Shown: one piece after another, positions 45,066 to 54,384 of the stretch
How positions within the stretch are numbered: position 1 is the first letter of the stretch
Layout of the letters: each line of letters starts with the position of its first letter
Assembly (NCBI RefSeq): GCF_002160985.1
Contig: NZ_NFLQ01000002.1
Coordinates: forward strand, 1-64,000
From: Lachnoclostridium sp. An118
GTDB lineage: Bacteria; Bacillota; Clostridia; Lachnospirales; Lachnospiraceae
Reading direction: 5' to 3'
Length of the DNA stretch: 64,000 nt
Notes under the pieces: model-generated
Seen by the model: the letters and a program-made list of their open reading frames with translations, nothing else
The model's database searches: none
What the model was told of the DNA's origin: nothing
Program-made: the position numbers and the translations under genes

Positions 45066-45078
45066 GGGAGAGCATAGG

Positions 45079-46164
45079 TTGCCGGGTTCATCCAAAAAGA
45101 AAAAATATGACTACACGCTGCTTGCGGCGCTGTCTCTTCTCCTCCTGGCCGGGCTTGTGATCCTGCAGAGCACCAGCGCCTGGAACGGGGAAGTGAAATT
45201 TAACGATCCTTATTATTATCTGAAAAAGCAGGTTTTTGCCACAACCATCGGGATAGCGGCCATGTTTGTGACGGCCAATATGGACTACCATGTCCTGCGC
45301 CGTTTCGCCCTGCCGGCCTACCTGGCGGCGGTGCTTTTGTCCGTCGCTGTCCTTCTTGTGGGAGATGAGTACAACGGGTCCAGAAGATGGCTTTCTTTGG
45401 GCCCGTTTTCTTTTCAGCCCTCGGAGTTTGCCAAGGTGGCAGTCATCCTCTTTCTGGCCGACCTGGTGACAAAGTGCGCGGACAAAGTAAAGAAGATGCG
45501 GGTCATGGCAGGGATCATGATCCTCATCCTGCCTGTTGCCGGCCTTGTGGGGGCCAGCAACTTGAGCACCGCCATCATCATCCTGGGGATCGGTGTGGTC
45601 CTCGTGTTCATCGCCAGCCCCAGGTACGGACAGTTTGTCTGGATGGGAGTCATAGGCTGCGCCTTTCTGGCTGTCTTCCTGGCGCTGGAGAGCTACCGCC
45701 TGGAGCGGCTTGCCATCTGGAGGAACCCGGAGGCCTACGAGAAGGGCTACCAGACCCTGCAGGGACTCTATGCCATCGGCTCGGGAGGCCTGTTCGGCAG
45801 GGGGCTTGGGAACAGTGTGCAGAAGCTGGGCTTTGTCCCGGAGGCGCAGAATGACATGATCTTCTCCATTATCTGCGAGGAGCTGGGACTTTTCGGGGCG
45901 GGCTTTATCCTGCTGCTTTTCCTCATCCTGATCTGGCGGTTCTACGTCATCGCCAGCAAAGCACCGGACCTGTTCGGAGCCCTCATTGCCGCGGGGGCGA
46001 TGGGACATATGCTGATCCAGGTGATCCTCAACATCGCGGTGGTGACCAACACCATACCAAACACCGGGATCACGCTGCCCTTTATCAGCTACGGAGGCAC
46101 ATCGGTGGTCTTCCTTCTCCTGGAAATGGGGCTTGTGCTGAGTGTGTCATCTCTGGTAAAATAA
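45079..46164 (+). CDS. ftsW: SEDS protein FtsW/SpoVE
   Basis: The 361-residue SEDS polymerase has a TTG start with AAGGGAG 8 nt upstream. Landmarks are GLVILQSTSAWNG, NGSRRWLSLGPFSFQPSEFAK, NLSTAIIILGIG, YQTLQGLYAIGSGGLFGRGLG and NTGITLPFISYGGTS. Its place between murD and ftsQ is the FtsW/SpoVE slot. A murG gene, often next here, is absent. It should partner one of the two PBPs upstream. Confidence 0.93.
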   Translation: MPGSSKKKKYDYTLLAALSLLLLAGLVILQSTSAWNGEVKFNDPYYYLKKQVFATTIGIAAMFVTANMDYHVLRRFALPAYLAAVLLSVAVLLVGDEYNGSRRWLSLGPFSFQPSEFAKVAVILFLADLVTKCADKVKKMRVMAGIMILILPVAGLVGASNLSTAIIILGIGVVLVFIASPRYGQFVWMGVIGCAFLAVFLALESYRLERLAIWRNPEAYEKGYQTLQGLYAIGSGGLFGRGLGNSVQKLGFVPEAQNDMIFSIICEELGLFGAGFILLLFLILIWRFYVIASKAPDLFGALIAAGAMGHMLIQVILNIAVVTNTIPNTGITLPFISYGGTSVVFLLLEMGLVLSVSSLVK

Positions 46165-46217
46165 CAGGAAAGCGCCGGGCGCTGAAAGCATCCGGCAGAA
46201 AATACAGGAGGCTTTAC

Positions 46218-46961
46218 ATGAAGCAAAAGAAGAATAAGGGGTATAAAAAATCCCATAAAATATACGCGCTGACCGTCATTGTCCTGGGACTGGCCATTAT
46301 CCTGCTTGCCCTGTTCCTTCTCTTCTATGTGCAGCGGATCGAAGTGGAGGGCAACGAGTACACGGACAGTCAGGAGATCGTGGACCTTGTGGAGGAGGAC
46401 CCGCTTTCCATGAACTCGCTGTATCTTCTGTACAAGTACCGCTTTACAGACTACGATATGCCGGGAAGCCTGGACTCCATGAAGGTGTCCCTTGCAGCTC
46501 CCTGGTCCGTGAGGGTGACTGTGGACGAGAAAAAGATACTGGCCTATGTGCAAAACGGCGAACAGAACGTGTACTTTGACGAGGAGGGGCTGGTGGTGAA
46601 GATGGACAGCGAGGTCCTGGAGGGAGTGCCCTGTGTCGAGGGACTGGATGTGTCCGGGGCAGAGCTCTACAAGACTCTCGGGAACGGGGACGAGGCCCTG
46701 TTCCGGTCCATCCTGGATGTGACCTGTCAGGTCAGGGAGTTTGAGCTCTCCCCGGACCGGATCGTGTGCAGCGGAGAGGACATCCAGCTCTGGTTCGGGG
46801 AGATATGCGTGCTCCTTGGAGACGATATCACCGCGGACAAGATCGCTCAGATTTCCCCCATCCTGGCCAAGCTGGAGGGGCGGCGGGGAACGCTCCATCT
46901 GGAGCACTTTGAGGAGAAGGGGGATGCTGTCTCCTTCAGCCCGGATGTGCTGCCCGAGTAA
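46218..46961 (+). CDS. ftsQ: Cell division protein FtsQ/DivIB
   Basis: The 247-residue bitopic protein has a basic cytoplasmic head, one membrane helix (AIILLALFLLFYV region, about 18-38) and an outer POTRA domain beginning RIEVEGNEYTDSQEIVDLV. A beta-domain follows (SVRVTVDEKKILAYVQNGEQ). It connects the FtsL/DivIC complex to the divisome. It lies just before ftsZ; ftsA, often between them, is absent. Confidence 0.88.
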   Translation: MKQKKNKGYKKSHKIYALTVIVLGLAIILLALFLLFYVQRIEVEGNEYTDSQEIVDLVEEDPLSMNSLYLLYKYRFTDYDMPGSLDSMKVSLAAPWSVRVTVDEKKILAYVQNGEQNVYFDEEGLVVKMDSEVLEGVPCVEGLDVSGAELYKTLGNGDEALFRSILDVTCQVREFELSPDRIVCSGEDIQLWFGEICVLLGDDITADKIAQISPILAKLEGRRGTLHLEHFEEKGDAVSFSPDVLPE

Positions 46962-47018
46962 ATGCCCTGTTTTCTACATAAAAATGAGCGGAAATCCATA
47001 AAAATAGAGAAAATTCTA

Positions 47019-47047
47019 TTGATATTTTGCACAAAAGCTTATATTAT
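47019..47047 (+). promoter_or_regulatory. Sigma-A-type promoter for ftsZ
   Basis: TTGATA (47019-47024), a 17-bp spacer and TATTAT (47042-47047) lie in the AT-rich gap between ftsQ and ftsZ. A small GGCGG/CCGCC hairpin lies in the leader at about 47060-47078. Confidence 0.7.
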
Positions 47048-47130
47048 ATAGTATATATGGCGGGCTGTCAGTCCGCCGTTATGGGATGTATAATTATATA
47101 ATAAGGATAGAAACAAAGGAGGAGAAACCC

Positions 47131-48360
47131 TTGCTAGAAATTAAAACAAACGAGTCAGAAGCGGCGGCAAAAATCATTGTTGTTGGAGTTGGAGGCGGCG
47201 GAAACAATGCTGTCAACCGAATGATCGACGAACAGATCGCCGGCGTTGAATTTATCGCTATCAATACAGACAAGCAGGCCCTGCAGTTATGTAAGGCGCC
47301 CACACTGATGCAGATCGGAGACAAGATCACCAAAGGACTCGGCGCTGGCGCCCGTCCGGAGATCGGAGAGAAGGCGGCAGAGGAGAGCGCGGAGGAGATT
47401 TCCGCTGCTCTGAAGGGCGCTGATATGGTATTTGTTACATGCGGTATGGGAGGCGGAACCGGAACCGGCGCCACACCCGTTGTTGCCCGCATCGCAAAGG
47501 AGCAGGGCGCTCTGACAGTCGGCGTTGTCACGAAGCCCTTCCGTTTTGAGTCCAAGACCCGTATGAACAATGCTCTGCAGGGGATCGATAAATTGAAGGA
47601 GAACGTGGACACGCTCATTGTCATCCCCAATGACAAACTCCTGGAGGTAGTAGACAGACGCACGACTATGCCGGAGGCTCTGAAGAAGGCGGATGAAGTG
47701 CTGCAGCAGGGTATCCAGGGCATCACGGACCTGATCAATGTTCCGTCCCTTATCAACCTGGACTTTGCGGACGTGCAGACAGTCATGACGGACAAGGGTA
47801 TCGCCCACATCGGAATCGGACAGGGCCGCGGCGACGACAAGGCGCTGGAGGCTGTGAAGCAGGCTGTTGCCAGCCCGCTGCTTGAGACTACTATTGCAGG
47901 GGCTTCCCATGTTATCATCAATATTTCCGGTGATATCACCCTTATGGACGCGTCAGATGCGGCTGAGTTCGTGCAGGATCTGGCGGGAGAGGATGCCAAT
48001 ATCATCTTTGGTGCCATGTACGATGATTCCAGAGCGGACGAGGCAACCATCACCGTCATTGCGACAGGCTTACATAATGTAGGCGGAACCTCCTCCAAAC
48101 TGAAATCCAGGCTGGAGGGCCGCTCCGGGATGGTACCACCGGCCAGCAGCTATGACAGGCAGCTGAATCCTGCCCACACATCACATGCGTCCCACACGAC
48201 CCATGCTCCGAGGCAGGAGGCGGGAGCGATGCCGTCCAACAGCGGAGGCGGACTGAAGCGTCCGATGGGAGGGACCACCCCTTCACTGGATACACCGAGG
48301 ACTCCTACCAGCAAGGTGAAGGAGCAGTCTATCAAGATCCCGGATTTCTTTAAAAAGTAA
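47131..48360 (+). CDS. ftsZ: Cell division protein FtsZ
   Basis: The product is 409 residues from TTG at 47131, preferred because AAAGGAGGAG is 6-7 nt upstream and the protein then starts [14 protein letters not shown] (with Met), normal for this group. The tubulin-like GTPase has [18 protein letters not shown], the GTP-binding [11 protein letters not shown] and [12 protein letters not shown] variable linker (about 325-390) is followed by the conserved C-terminal peptide IKIPDFFKK that binds FtsA/SepF/EzrA-type partners. Confidence 0.98.
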   Translation: MLEIKTNESEAAAKIIVVGVGGGGNNAVNRMIDEQIAGVEFIAINTDKQALQLCKAPTLMQIGDKITKGLGAGARPEIGEKAAEESAEEISAALKGADMVFVTCGMGGGTGTGATPVVARIAKEQGALTVGVVTKPFRFESKTRMNNALQGIDKLKENVDTLIVIPNDKLLEVVDRRTTMPEALKKADEVLQQGIQGITDLINVPSLINLDFADVQTVMTDKGIAHIGIGQGRGDDKALEAVKQAVASPLLETTIAGASHVIINISGDITLMDASDAAEFVQDLAGEDANIIFGAMYDDSRADEATITVIATGLHNVGGTSSKLKSRLEGRSGMVPPASSYDRQLNPAHTSHASHTTHAPRQEAGAMPSNSGGGLKRPMGGTTPSLDTPRTPTSKVKEQSIKIPDFFKK

Positions 48361-48378
48361 AGAGCAAAGCCTTTTCAG

Positions 48379-48409
48379 GAGGCCGCACAGAGTGTGCGGC
48401 CTCTTTTTT
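48379..48409 (+). terminator. Rho-independent terminator after ftsZ
   Basis: The perfect 10-bp arms GAGGCCGCAC and GTGCGGCCTC around a 5-nt loop are followed by six T. This closes the division cluster. Confidence 0.95.
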
Positions 48410-48458
48410 CTGCCTTTTTTTCGAAAACTTCTGTATTTCTGCGGAAACCATATTTTTC

Positions 48459-48525
48459 TGTCGAGAAAATCTGCCGCCCGCCCGGCACCATCTGACAAAT
48501 TTTGAAGCCCTCTTCTCTTTATAAT
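48459..48525 (+). promoter_or_regulatory. spoIIG-type promoter: 22-bp spacer with upstream 0A-box-like site
   Basis: CTGACA (48492-48497) and perfect TATAAT (48520-48525) are separated by exactly 22 bp. In B. subtilis the spoIIG operon has the same abnormal 22-bp spacing, and Spo0A~P compensates. TGTCGAG (48459-48465) matches the 0A box TGTCGAA in 6 of 7 positions, and TGACAAA at the -35 is a weaker match. The next gene is spoIIGA. Confidence 0.75.
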
Positions 48526-48589
48526 AATTCCTGCCCGGGTACGGCGAAGCAGTACGCGATATCTGCACGAAAGAGAAAGAAGGTGTGAT

Positions 48590-49378
48590 GTGGAATATGA
48601 ACTGTATATAGACGTTTTTTTTCTTGAAAATTTTATGATGGACCACATACTGCTCCTCCTTGTCAGACGGATACTGAAAAGCCCTGCCACGCTTGGACGT
48701 ATCGCTCTAGGAGCACTGACGGGAGCTCTGCTCATGTGTGTGGTGACCGCCTGGCCGCTTCCCTGTCCGTTCATAAAATTTTTTCTGTTCCACGGTGTGG
48801 TCAGTGTGGTCATGCTGCGGGCAGGGCTTGGGATACCATGGGGAAGGAGGATGGTGTACGCCCTCTGTCTTCTGTACGCATCCGGCTTTCTCGCGGGCGG
48901 AATCATGGGATATCTGTCCCAGTACGGAGGCTGGGTGGAGGTGGGAAGCCTCTTTTTTGCTCTGGCTGTGGGAAGCTACTATCTTGCCTCCGGCGTGCTC
49001 TGGCTCGTCTCTCTCGGACTGGGGCGCGGCCGCGGCCGGTGCCGGGCAGACCTCTTCTGGGAGGGCAGGAGGGTGACGCTGATGGCTCTCATCGACACCG
49101 GAAATTCCCTGACAGACCCCTTTACCGGGGACCCTGTCAGCATCCTGGAGAGGGCGGCGGCGGAGGAGCTGTTCCAGGGCCGTATGCCTGATGCGCTGCG
49201 GTATATCCCGTACCGCTCGGTTGGAAGGAAGGATGGAGTGCTCCCGGCCGTGAGGCTGGAAAAGCTCTGTATATATGAGAGGGGCCCGAGGTGGATCACA
49301 GGGCCTCTGGTGGGGATCAGCGGGGACGCGGTATCTTCAGACGGAACATACCGGATGCTCATCCATCCGGATTTATAG
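48590..49378 (+). CDS. spoIIGA: Sigma-E processing peptidase SpoIIGA
   Basis: The 262-residue protease has five membrane helices in the first half and an aspartic-protease-like C-terminal domain with LIDTGNSLTDP (catalytic D169). GTG start with GAAGGTG upstream; the N-terminus YELYIDVFFLENFMMD is family-typical. It cleaves pro-sigma-E at the sporulation septum after a forespore signal. It is followed 23 nt later by sigE, the standard operon. Confidence 0.95.
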   Translation: MEYELYIDVFFLENFMMDHILLLLVRRILKSPATLGRIALGALTGALLMCVVTAWPLPCPFIKFFLFHGVVSVVMLRAGLGIPWGRRMVYALCLLYASGFLAGGIMGYLSQYGGWVEVGSLFFALAVGSYYLASGVLWLVSLGLGRGRGRCRADLFWEGRRVTLMALIDTGNSLTDPFTGDPVSILERAAAEELFQGRMPDALRYIPYRSVGRKDGVLPAVRLEKLCIYERGPRWITGPLVGISGDAVSSDGTYRMLIHPDL

Positions 49379-49401
49379 TATAGATTGGAGGAGAGAAAGA
49401 C

Positions 49402-50142
49402 ATGATGATAAAAGTTGCAGTGCCGGATCAGTTTAAACTCAAGGTGATACCGAATTTCAGGACACTTTTTTTCCCGGAGAGGGGAGACGTGCACTATATC
49501 GGCGGCTCGGACATCCTCCCGGCGCCGCTGGAGGCTGGGGAGGAGGCCAGGGCCATAGGGATGCTGGGGACCGGGGAGGACAAGGCGGCCAGGAAGCTGC
49601 TCATCGAGCACAATCTCCGTCTTGTGGTGTACATAGCCAAGAAGTTTGACAATACGGGGGTGGGTGTGGAGGACCTCATCTCCATTGGGACTATCGGCCT
49701 CATCAAGGCCATCAATACCTACGACCCGAAGAAGAAGATCAAGCTGGCAACCTACGCCTCCCGGTGCATTGAAAACGAGATACTCATGTATCTGCGCAGG
49801 AACAACAAGACCAGGATGGAGGTGTCCATCGACGAGCCCCTCAACGTGGACTGGGATGGCAACGAGCTGCTCCTGTCGGACATCCTGGGCACGGAGGAGG
49901 ACACCATCTACCGGGACCTGGAGCAGGAGGCGGAGCGGAAGGTGCTGGGGAAGGCGCTGGAGAGGCTCACCAGCAGGGAGCAGACTATTGTGCGCCTCCG
50001 GTTTGGTCTTGGGGTGCCCGGAGGGGAGGAGAAGACCCAGAAGGAGGTGGCGGACGTGCTGGGCATCTCCCAGTCCTACATCTCCCGCCTGGAGAAGAAG
50101 ATCATGCAGAGGCTGAAGAGGGAAATGGTAAAATATTCATAG
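49402..50142 (+). CDS. sigE: RNA polymerase sporulation sigma factor SigE
   Basis: This 246-residue sigma-70 family protein has a pro-sequence of about 27 residues ([18 protein letters not shown]...), which SpoIIGA removes. Region 2 follows ([33 protein letters not shown]), then region 4 ([20 protein letters not shown]). It directs early mother-cell transcription. GGAGGAGAG precedes the ATGATG; start at the first or second Met is equivalent. Confidence 0.97.
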   Translation: MMIKVAVPDQFKLKVIPNFRTLFFPERGDVHYIGGSDILPAPLEAGEEARAIGMLGTGEDKAARKLLIEHNLRLVVYIAKKFDNTGVGVEDLISIGTIGLIKAINTYDPKKKIKLATYASRCIENEILMYLRRNNKTRMEVSIDEPLNVDWDGNELLLSDILGTEEDTIYRDLEQEAERKVLGKALERLTSREQTIVRLRFGLGVPGGEEKTQKEVADVLGISQSYISRLEKKIMQRLKREMVKYS

Positions 50143-50192
50143 CCACAGCCCGGGTAAAATGATACAATAAAAACAAAAAGGGGTTGAGGTAT

Positions 50193-51800
50193 ATGAAGCT
50201 TACTTTTATCGGCGCGGCCCACGAGGTGACAGGAAGCTGCCATCTTCTGGAGGCCTGCGGGAGGCGGGTCCTCATCGACTGCGGGATGGAGCAGGGACCG
50301 GACCTGTATGAGAACCAGCAGCTGCCGGTGACGGCGGGGGAGATCGACTATGTGCTTCTGACCCACGCTCACATCGACCACTCGGGAAATATCCCTCTCC
50401 TGTGCAAGCAGGGCTTTGCGGGGGAGGTAGTCACCACCTTCGCCACCTCGGACCTGTGCAGCATCATGCTGCGGGACAGTGCCCACATCCAGGAGTTTGA
50501 GGCCCAGTGGAGGAACCGGAAGGCACGGCGCAGCGGAGGAGAGCTGTACGAGCCGGTATACACCATGGCGGACGCGGACGCGGCCATCCAGCTCTTTGCC
50601 CCCTGCGATTATGGGCAGACTATCGACCTGTGCCCGGGCATCAGGGTCCGGTTTGGCGACATGGGCCATCTCCTTGGCTCTGCCAGCATCGAGGTGTGGG
50701 TGACGGAGGGGGACGTGACAAAGAAGGTGGTGTTCTCAGGTGATGTGGGAAATACCAACCAGCCCATCATCCGGGACCCCCAGCCTGTGAGGGAGGCGGA
50801 CTACGTGGTCATTGAGTCCACCTACGGCGACAGGCTCCACGGGGATGAGATACCGGACTATGTGGGAGAGTTTACCCGCATCCTGCGGGAGACCTTTGAC
50901 AGAGGCGGCAATGTGGTCATTCCCTCCTTTGCTGTGGGCAGGACCCAGGAGCTGCTCTATTTTATCCGGGAGATCAAGGAGAAAAACCTTCTGCCCGAGT
51001 ATCCCTCCTTTGAGGTCTATGTGGACAGTCCCCTTGCCATAGAGGCGACCACTGTCTTCAACAAGAACGTCAGGTCCTGCTTTGACGAGGAGGCCATGGC
51101 TCTTGTGGAGCGGGGCATCAATCCGCTTGTCTTCCCGGGACTGAAGACAAGCATCACCACAGAGGAGTCCAAGCAGATCAACCTGGACGAACGGCCCAAG
51201 GTCATCATCTCCGCCTCGGGCATGTGCGAGGCGGGGCGGATACGCCACCACCTGAAGCACAATCTGTGGCGCAGCGAGTGCACCATCTGCTTTGTGGGCT
51301 ACCAGGCTGTGGGCACCCTGGGCAGGAAGCTGCTGGAGGGAGCCCAGGTGGTGAAGCTTTTTGGAGAGACGATCTCAGTCAACGCCAGGATAGAGTCCAT
51401 CAGGGGTATCAGCGGCCATGCGGACATGAACGGCCTGCTGGCCTGGCTGGAGGGCTTTGAGAGAAAGCCGGACCGGGTCATCGTGGTCCACGGGGAGGAT
51501 ACCGTGACGGAGAGCTTTGCCCGGACCGTGGAGGAGAAGACGGGCTGCCCTGCGTTTGCACCCTTTTCAGGCGGCTGTATCGACCTGGCCACGGGACAGA
51601 TTCTGACAGAGGGGCAGCGAATCCCCAGGAAAGCGCCCGAGAAGCCGGCCAGGGCGAAGGCGAGAGCGGCCTTTGAGCGTGTGGTGGCCGCTGCCAGACA
51701 TCTCATGGAGGTGGTCATGAAAAACGAGGGCCTCTCCAACAAGGACCTGGCAAGATTTGAGACCCAGATCCAGAACCTGGCGGACAAGTGGGACAGATGA
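50193..51800 (+). CDS. Beta-CASP metallo-beta-lactamase-fold RNase
   Basis: The product is 535 residues from the ATG at 50193. The zinc-binding THAHIDHSG (HxHxDH), GHLLGSA, FSGDVG and the ESTYGDR motif are clear. The beta-CASP insert ends with SASGMCEAGRIRHHLKHNL, and GISGHADMNGL plus VVHGE close the active site. It has the CPSF73-like architecture of bacterial YSH1-type exonucleases and is probably an mRNA-processing RNase. It is located between sigE and sigG, which are adjacent in many Bacilli and Clostridia. Confidence 0.92.
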   Translation: MKLTFIGAAHEVTGSCHLLEACGRRVLIDCGMEQGPDLYENQQLPVTAGEIDYVLLTHAHIDHSGNIPLLCKQGFAGEVVTTFATSDLCSIMLRDSAHIQEFEAQWRNRKARRSGGELYEPVYTMADADAAIQLFAPCDYGQTIDLCPGIRVRFGDMGHLLGSASIEVWVTEGDVTKKVVFSGDVGNTNQPIIRDPQPVREADYVVIESTYGDRLHGDEIPDYVGEFTRILRETFDRGGNVVIPSFAVGRTQELLYFIREIKEKNLLPEYPSFEVYVDSPLAIEATTVFNKNVRSCFDEEAMALVERGINPLVFPGLKTSITTEESKQINLDERPKVIISASGMCEAGRIRHHLKHNLWRSECTICFVGYQAVGTLGRKLLEGAQVVKLFGETISVNARIESIRGISGHADMNGLLAWLEGFERKPDRVIVVHGEDTVTESFARTVEEKTGCPAFAPFSGGCIDLATGQILTEGQRIPRKAPEKPARAKARAAFERVVAAARHLMEVVMKNEGLSNKDLARFETQIQNLADKWDR

Positions 51801-51855
51801 TCCGCTAAAAAGGCTGTCCGCCAAAAGGGAAGAAAAAAGTGAAAAAAGTGATGTG

Positions 51856-51892
51856 AAGTTTTGGCCCTTTGTCAAGGGCTAAAACTTTTTTT
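51856..51892 (+). terminator. Rho-independent terminator before sigG
   Basis: The arms AAGTTTTGGCCCTT and AAGGGCTAAAACTT pair with one G-U around TGTC-type loop bases, followed by TTTTTTT. Confidence 0.9.
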
Positions 51893-51985
51893 ATTTTCCC
51901 CTGCGCCGGTATAAGCCCGGGCCGGATTGAGAAAAATCAATACTGTACGAGATCAGATGATGACGGAAAGCAAGGAGGTTTAAAG

Positions 51986-52768
51986 ATGATGGCACAGGGG
52001 AAGGTTGAAATCTGCGGGGTGAACACGTCAAAGCTCCCGCTCCTTACAGAAGAGGAAAAGGAGGAGCTGCTGGTCCGCATAAAGGAGGGGGACGAGGAGG
52101 CGAAGGACCGGTACATCAAAGGGAACCTGCGCCTGGTGCTGAGCGTCATAAAACGCTTCTCGGCCAGCAGTGAAAACCCGGACGACCTGTTCCAGATCGG
52201 CTGTATCGGACTCATCAAGGCGGTCAACAATTTTAATACAGACCTGGATGTGAAATTCTCTACCTATGCGGTCCCCATGATCATCGGTGAGATCCGGCGC
52301 TATATGCGGGACAACAATTCCATCCGGGTGAGCCGCTCTCTGCGTGACACGGCCTACAAGGCGATCTATGCCAGGGAGAGCTACATGAAGCAGCACTTGA
52401 AGGAGCCGACGGTCCAGGAGATCGCCAGGGAGATAGGGATCTCAGGGGAGGATATCGTTTTCGCGCTGGACGCCATACAGGCCCCTGTGAGCCTGCAGGA
52501 GCCGGTCTACAGCGACGGCGGGGACGCTCTCTATGTGATGGACCAGATCAGTGACAAGAAGAACCGGGAGGAAAAGTGGATCGAGGACCTGTCCCTGGAG
52601 GCTGCCATGGACCACCTGAGCAGCAGGGAGCAGTACATCATAAGGCTGCGCTTCTTTGAGGGGAAGACCCAGATGGAGGTGGCCGAGGAGATACAGATCT
52701 CCCAGGCGCAGGTGAGCCGTCTGGAGAAGCATGCACTGAAGGTCATGCGTCAGTACCTGAATGGCTGA
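51986..52768 (+). CDS. sigG: RNA polymerase sporulation sigma factor SigG
   Basis: The product is 260 residues from the ATG at 51986, chosen because AAGGAGG lies 7 nt upstream; the longer frame from 51869 overlaps a terminator. It starts MMAQGKVEICGVNTSKLPLL, the anti-sigma-contact N-terminus typical of SigG. Region 2 is LRLVLSVIKRFSASSENPDDLFQIGCIGL, region 3 is PVSLQEPVYSD and region 4 is QISQAQVSRLEKHALK. It directs late forespore transcription, including spoVT at the window's end. Confidence 0.97.
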   Translation: MMAQGKVEICGVNTSKLPLLTEEEKEELLVRIKEGDEEAKDRYIKGNLRLVLSVIKRFSASSENPDDLFQIGCIGLIKAVNNFNTDLDVKFSTYAVPMIIGEIRRYMRDNNSIRVSRSLRDTAYKAIYARESYMKQHLKEPTVQEIAREIGISGEDIVFALDAIQAPVSLQEPVYSDGGDALYVMDQISDKKNREEKWIEDLSLEAAMDHLSSREQYIIRLRFFEGKTQMEVAEEIQISQAQVSRLEKHALKVMRQYLNG

Positions 52769-52832
52769 CGGAGCACAGGAGCAGGGCGGGGAAGAAGGAG
52801 CGGCGAAAAACAGCAGGATATGCAAATACCCG

Positions 52833-52861
52833 TTGAAATTTCAGCCGCTTCATACTATGAT
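52833..52861 (+). promoter_or_regulatory. Sigma-A-type promoter for the HAD phosphatase gene
   Basis: TTGAAA (52833-52838), a 17-bp spacer and TATGAT (52856-52861). Confidence 0.7.
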
Positions 52862-52896
52862 AGGGGAGAAGAAAAGGAAAAGGAGTGCCGTGTATC

Positions 52897-53556
52897 ATGA
52901 GAGGCTGTATATTTGATTTGGACGGAACATTGACGAATACATTGGAGTCACTGACTTATTCTGTAAATCTTACGCTGAAGGAGATGGAGCTTCCCTCCAT
53001 TACCATGGACCAGTGCAGAAGGTTTGTGGGAGACGGTGCCAGGAAGCTGATAGAGAGGACGCTGGAGGCCTGCGGGGACAGGAGCCTGAGCCGTCTGGAT
53101 GAGGGGATGGAGATTTACGGCAGAATATTCCATGACAACTGTACATATCATGTAACACCCTACGATGGGGTCATGGAGATGCTGGCAGATCTGAGGTCCA
53201 TGGGCATGCGCCTGGCGGTGCTGTCCAACAAGCCCCACGGGCAGGCGGTGGATGTGGTGAGACAGATATTCGGGGACGGAGTCTTCGACTTTGTGCAGGG
53301 GCAGAGCGAGGAGCTGCCGAGAAAGCCTGACCCGGCCGGGGTCTTGTACCTGCTGGACAAGATGGGTATCAAAAAGGAGGAGTGCGTCTACGTGGGCGAC
53401 TCGGAGGTGGACGTGGCTACTGCGAAGGCAGCCGGTGTGACCGGGCTTGCCGCCACGTGGGGCTTTCGGAGCAGGCAGGTCCTTGAGGAGGCGGGAGCCG
53501 GCGTGCTCATCGACCATCCCGGGGAGCTGGTGGATTTCCTGCGAGGCCGCGGATAA
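52897..53556 (+). CDS. HAD hydrolase, phosphoglycolate phosphatase-like
   Basis: The product is 219 residues from the ATG at 52897; a GTG at 52885 lies inside the ribosome site AAAAGGAG and is rejected. HAD motif I is FDLDGTLTNTLES, motif II LSNKPHG, motif III RKPDPAGVL and motif IV GDSEVDVATAKAAG, with a helical cap between I and II. It belongs to the Gph/PGMB-like class. The exact substrate is unknown. Confidence 0.9.
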   Translation: MRGCIFDLDGTLTNTLESLTYSVNLTLKEMELPSITMDQCRRFVGDGARKLIERTLEACGDRSLSRLDEGMEIYGRIFHDNCTYHVTPYDGVMEMLADLRSMGMRLAVLSNKPHGQAVDVVRQIFGDGVFDFVQGQSEELPRKPDPAGVLYLLDKMGIKKEECVYVGDSEVDVATAKAAGVTGLAATWGFRSRQVLEEAGAGVLIDHPGELVDFLRGRG

Positions 53557-53645
53557 AGCGGAGCCGCGGTATGGATAAAGAAGAAAAGGACAATGAGAGC
53601 ATACGGGACATAGAATGAAAAAGAAAGAAGGGAGGAGAAAAAAGC

Positions 53646-53909
53646 ATGTATGAGTATGATGAAGAATGTCTGCAGGTGTTTCTTGACAGACAGGGACAGC
53701 TGTTTGACGAGCCGGTGGCCGGGACCTTAGAGGAGGCGGAGGCTTTCCTGGAGGACTGCATGGCCGTCGTGGTGGACAGCATCCAGGATGTGGCAAGCTA
53801 TTTCCAGGAGGAGGGCGTGGACGTGGAAGGCATGTCCCTCGAGGAGCTGGAAGAAGCATCAGAGGTCTTTGCCCTGCCAAGCGGCAAATACCTGATCGTG
53901 GAAGGATAG
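53646..53909 (+). CDS. Small acidic protein of unknown function
   Basis: The 87-residue protein is strongly acidic: YEYDEECLQVFLDRQGQLF, TLEEAEAFLEDCMAVVVDSIQDV, YFQEEGVDVEGMSLEELEEASEVF. It is a predicted soluble helical protein with no motif I recognise. GGAGGAGAAAAAAGC precedes the ATG. It follows the HAD gene by 89 nt and ends at a strong hairpin shared with the converging gene. Confidence 0.75.
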   Translation: MYEYDEECLQVFLDRQGQLFDEPVAGTLEEAEAFLEDCMAVVVDSIQDVASYFQEEGVDVEGMSLEELEEASEVFALPSGKYLIVEG

Positions 53910-53915
53910 GAAAAC

Positions 53916-53940
53916 GGAGCCGCCCGGTGTGGGCGGCTCC
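53916..53940. terminator. Hairpin between converging genes (probably bidirectional terminator)
   Basis: The perfect 10-bp arms GGAGCCGCCC and GGGCGGCTCC have a 5-nt loop. On the minus strand GTTTTCC follows; on the plus strand the T-rich tail is weak. Confidence 0.7.
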
Positions 53941-53955
53941 GCTGCTTGTATCTTC

Positions 53956-54384
53956 CTATTTTTCCGCTTTTTTCAGCGCCTCTTCGATGGCGTCCACGAT
54001 GACCTGGGAGGTGTAGGCTGAGTCGGAGGAAAACTCCAGGTTGTCAAGAGACTGTGTCTGGCAGATCTGCTCCGCGATGTCCTCCATGGCCGGCTGGGCC
54101 AGGGGGAGCATGGCAGCGGCCGCCTCATCCATGTTGGTGAAGCGGATGGAGCTGATACCTGTGTCGTCCACTGAGACTTCCACTTCCAGGTCTGTATTGT
54201 TCAAGGTAAGGGAGGAGGTGTAGACGCCGGCTTTGTACTGGCCCGATGAGCTGTCTTCCTTCCCGTCCTTTGGGGAGAACATGAAGACCAGCAGCAGGAT
54301 GAGAAGGACGGCCAGTACGGCGAAAATGACAGTGTAGATGATCTCTTTCATGTGGAGCACGACGATTTTTGTTCTGGAACTCAT
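53956..54384 (-). CDS. Membrane-anchored protein with FMN-binding-domain-like fold (degenerate)
   Basis: The 142-residue protein has one N-terminal membrane helix (IIYTVIFAVLAVLLILLLVFMF) and an outer domain. YKAGVYTSSLTLNNTDLEVEVSVDDTGISSIRF resembles the start of FMN-binding domains (YxxGxYxG...V.V.V..G.I..I). The end SAYTSQVIVDAIEEALKKA resembles their SGATYSS..I..AV..AL.KA motif, but the SGAT attachment sequence is altered to SDSAYT. The family link is by pattern only. AGGAGGCC precedes the ATG. Confidence 0.6.
   Translation of the reverse strand: MSSRTKIVVLHMKEIIYTVIFAVLAVLLILLLVFMFSPKDGKEDSSSGQYKAGVYTSSLTLNNTDLEVEVSVDDTGISSIRFTNMDEAAAAMLPLAQPAMEDIAEQICQTQSLDNLEFSSDSAYTSQVIVDAIEEALKKAEK

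Noticed and set aside
51912-51950. Sigma-F promoter (GGTATA ... GGATTGAGA) before sigG
   Set aside because: The two boxes are only about 10 bp apart, far short of the roughly 15-16 bp needed.
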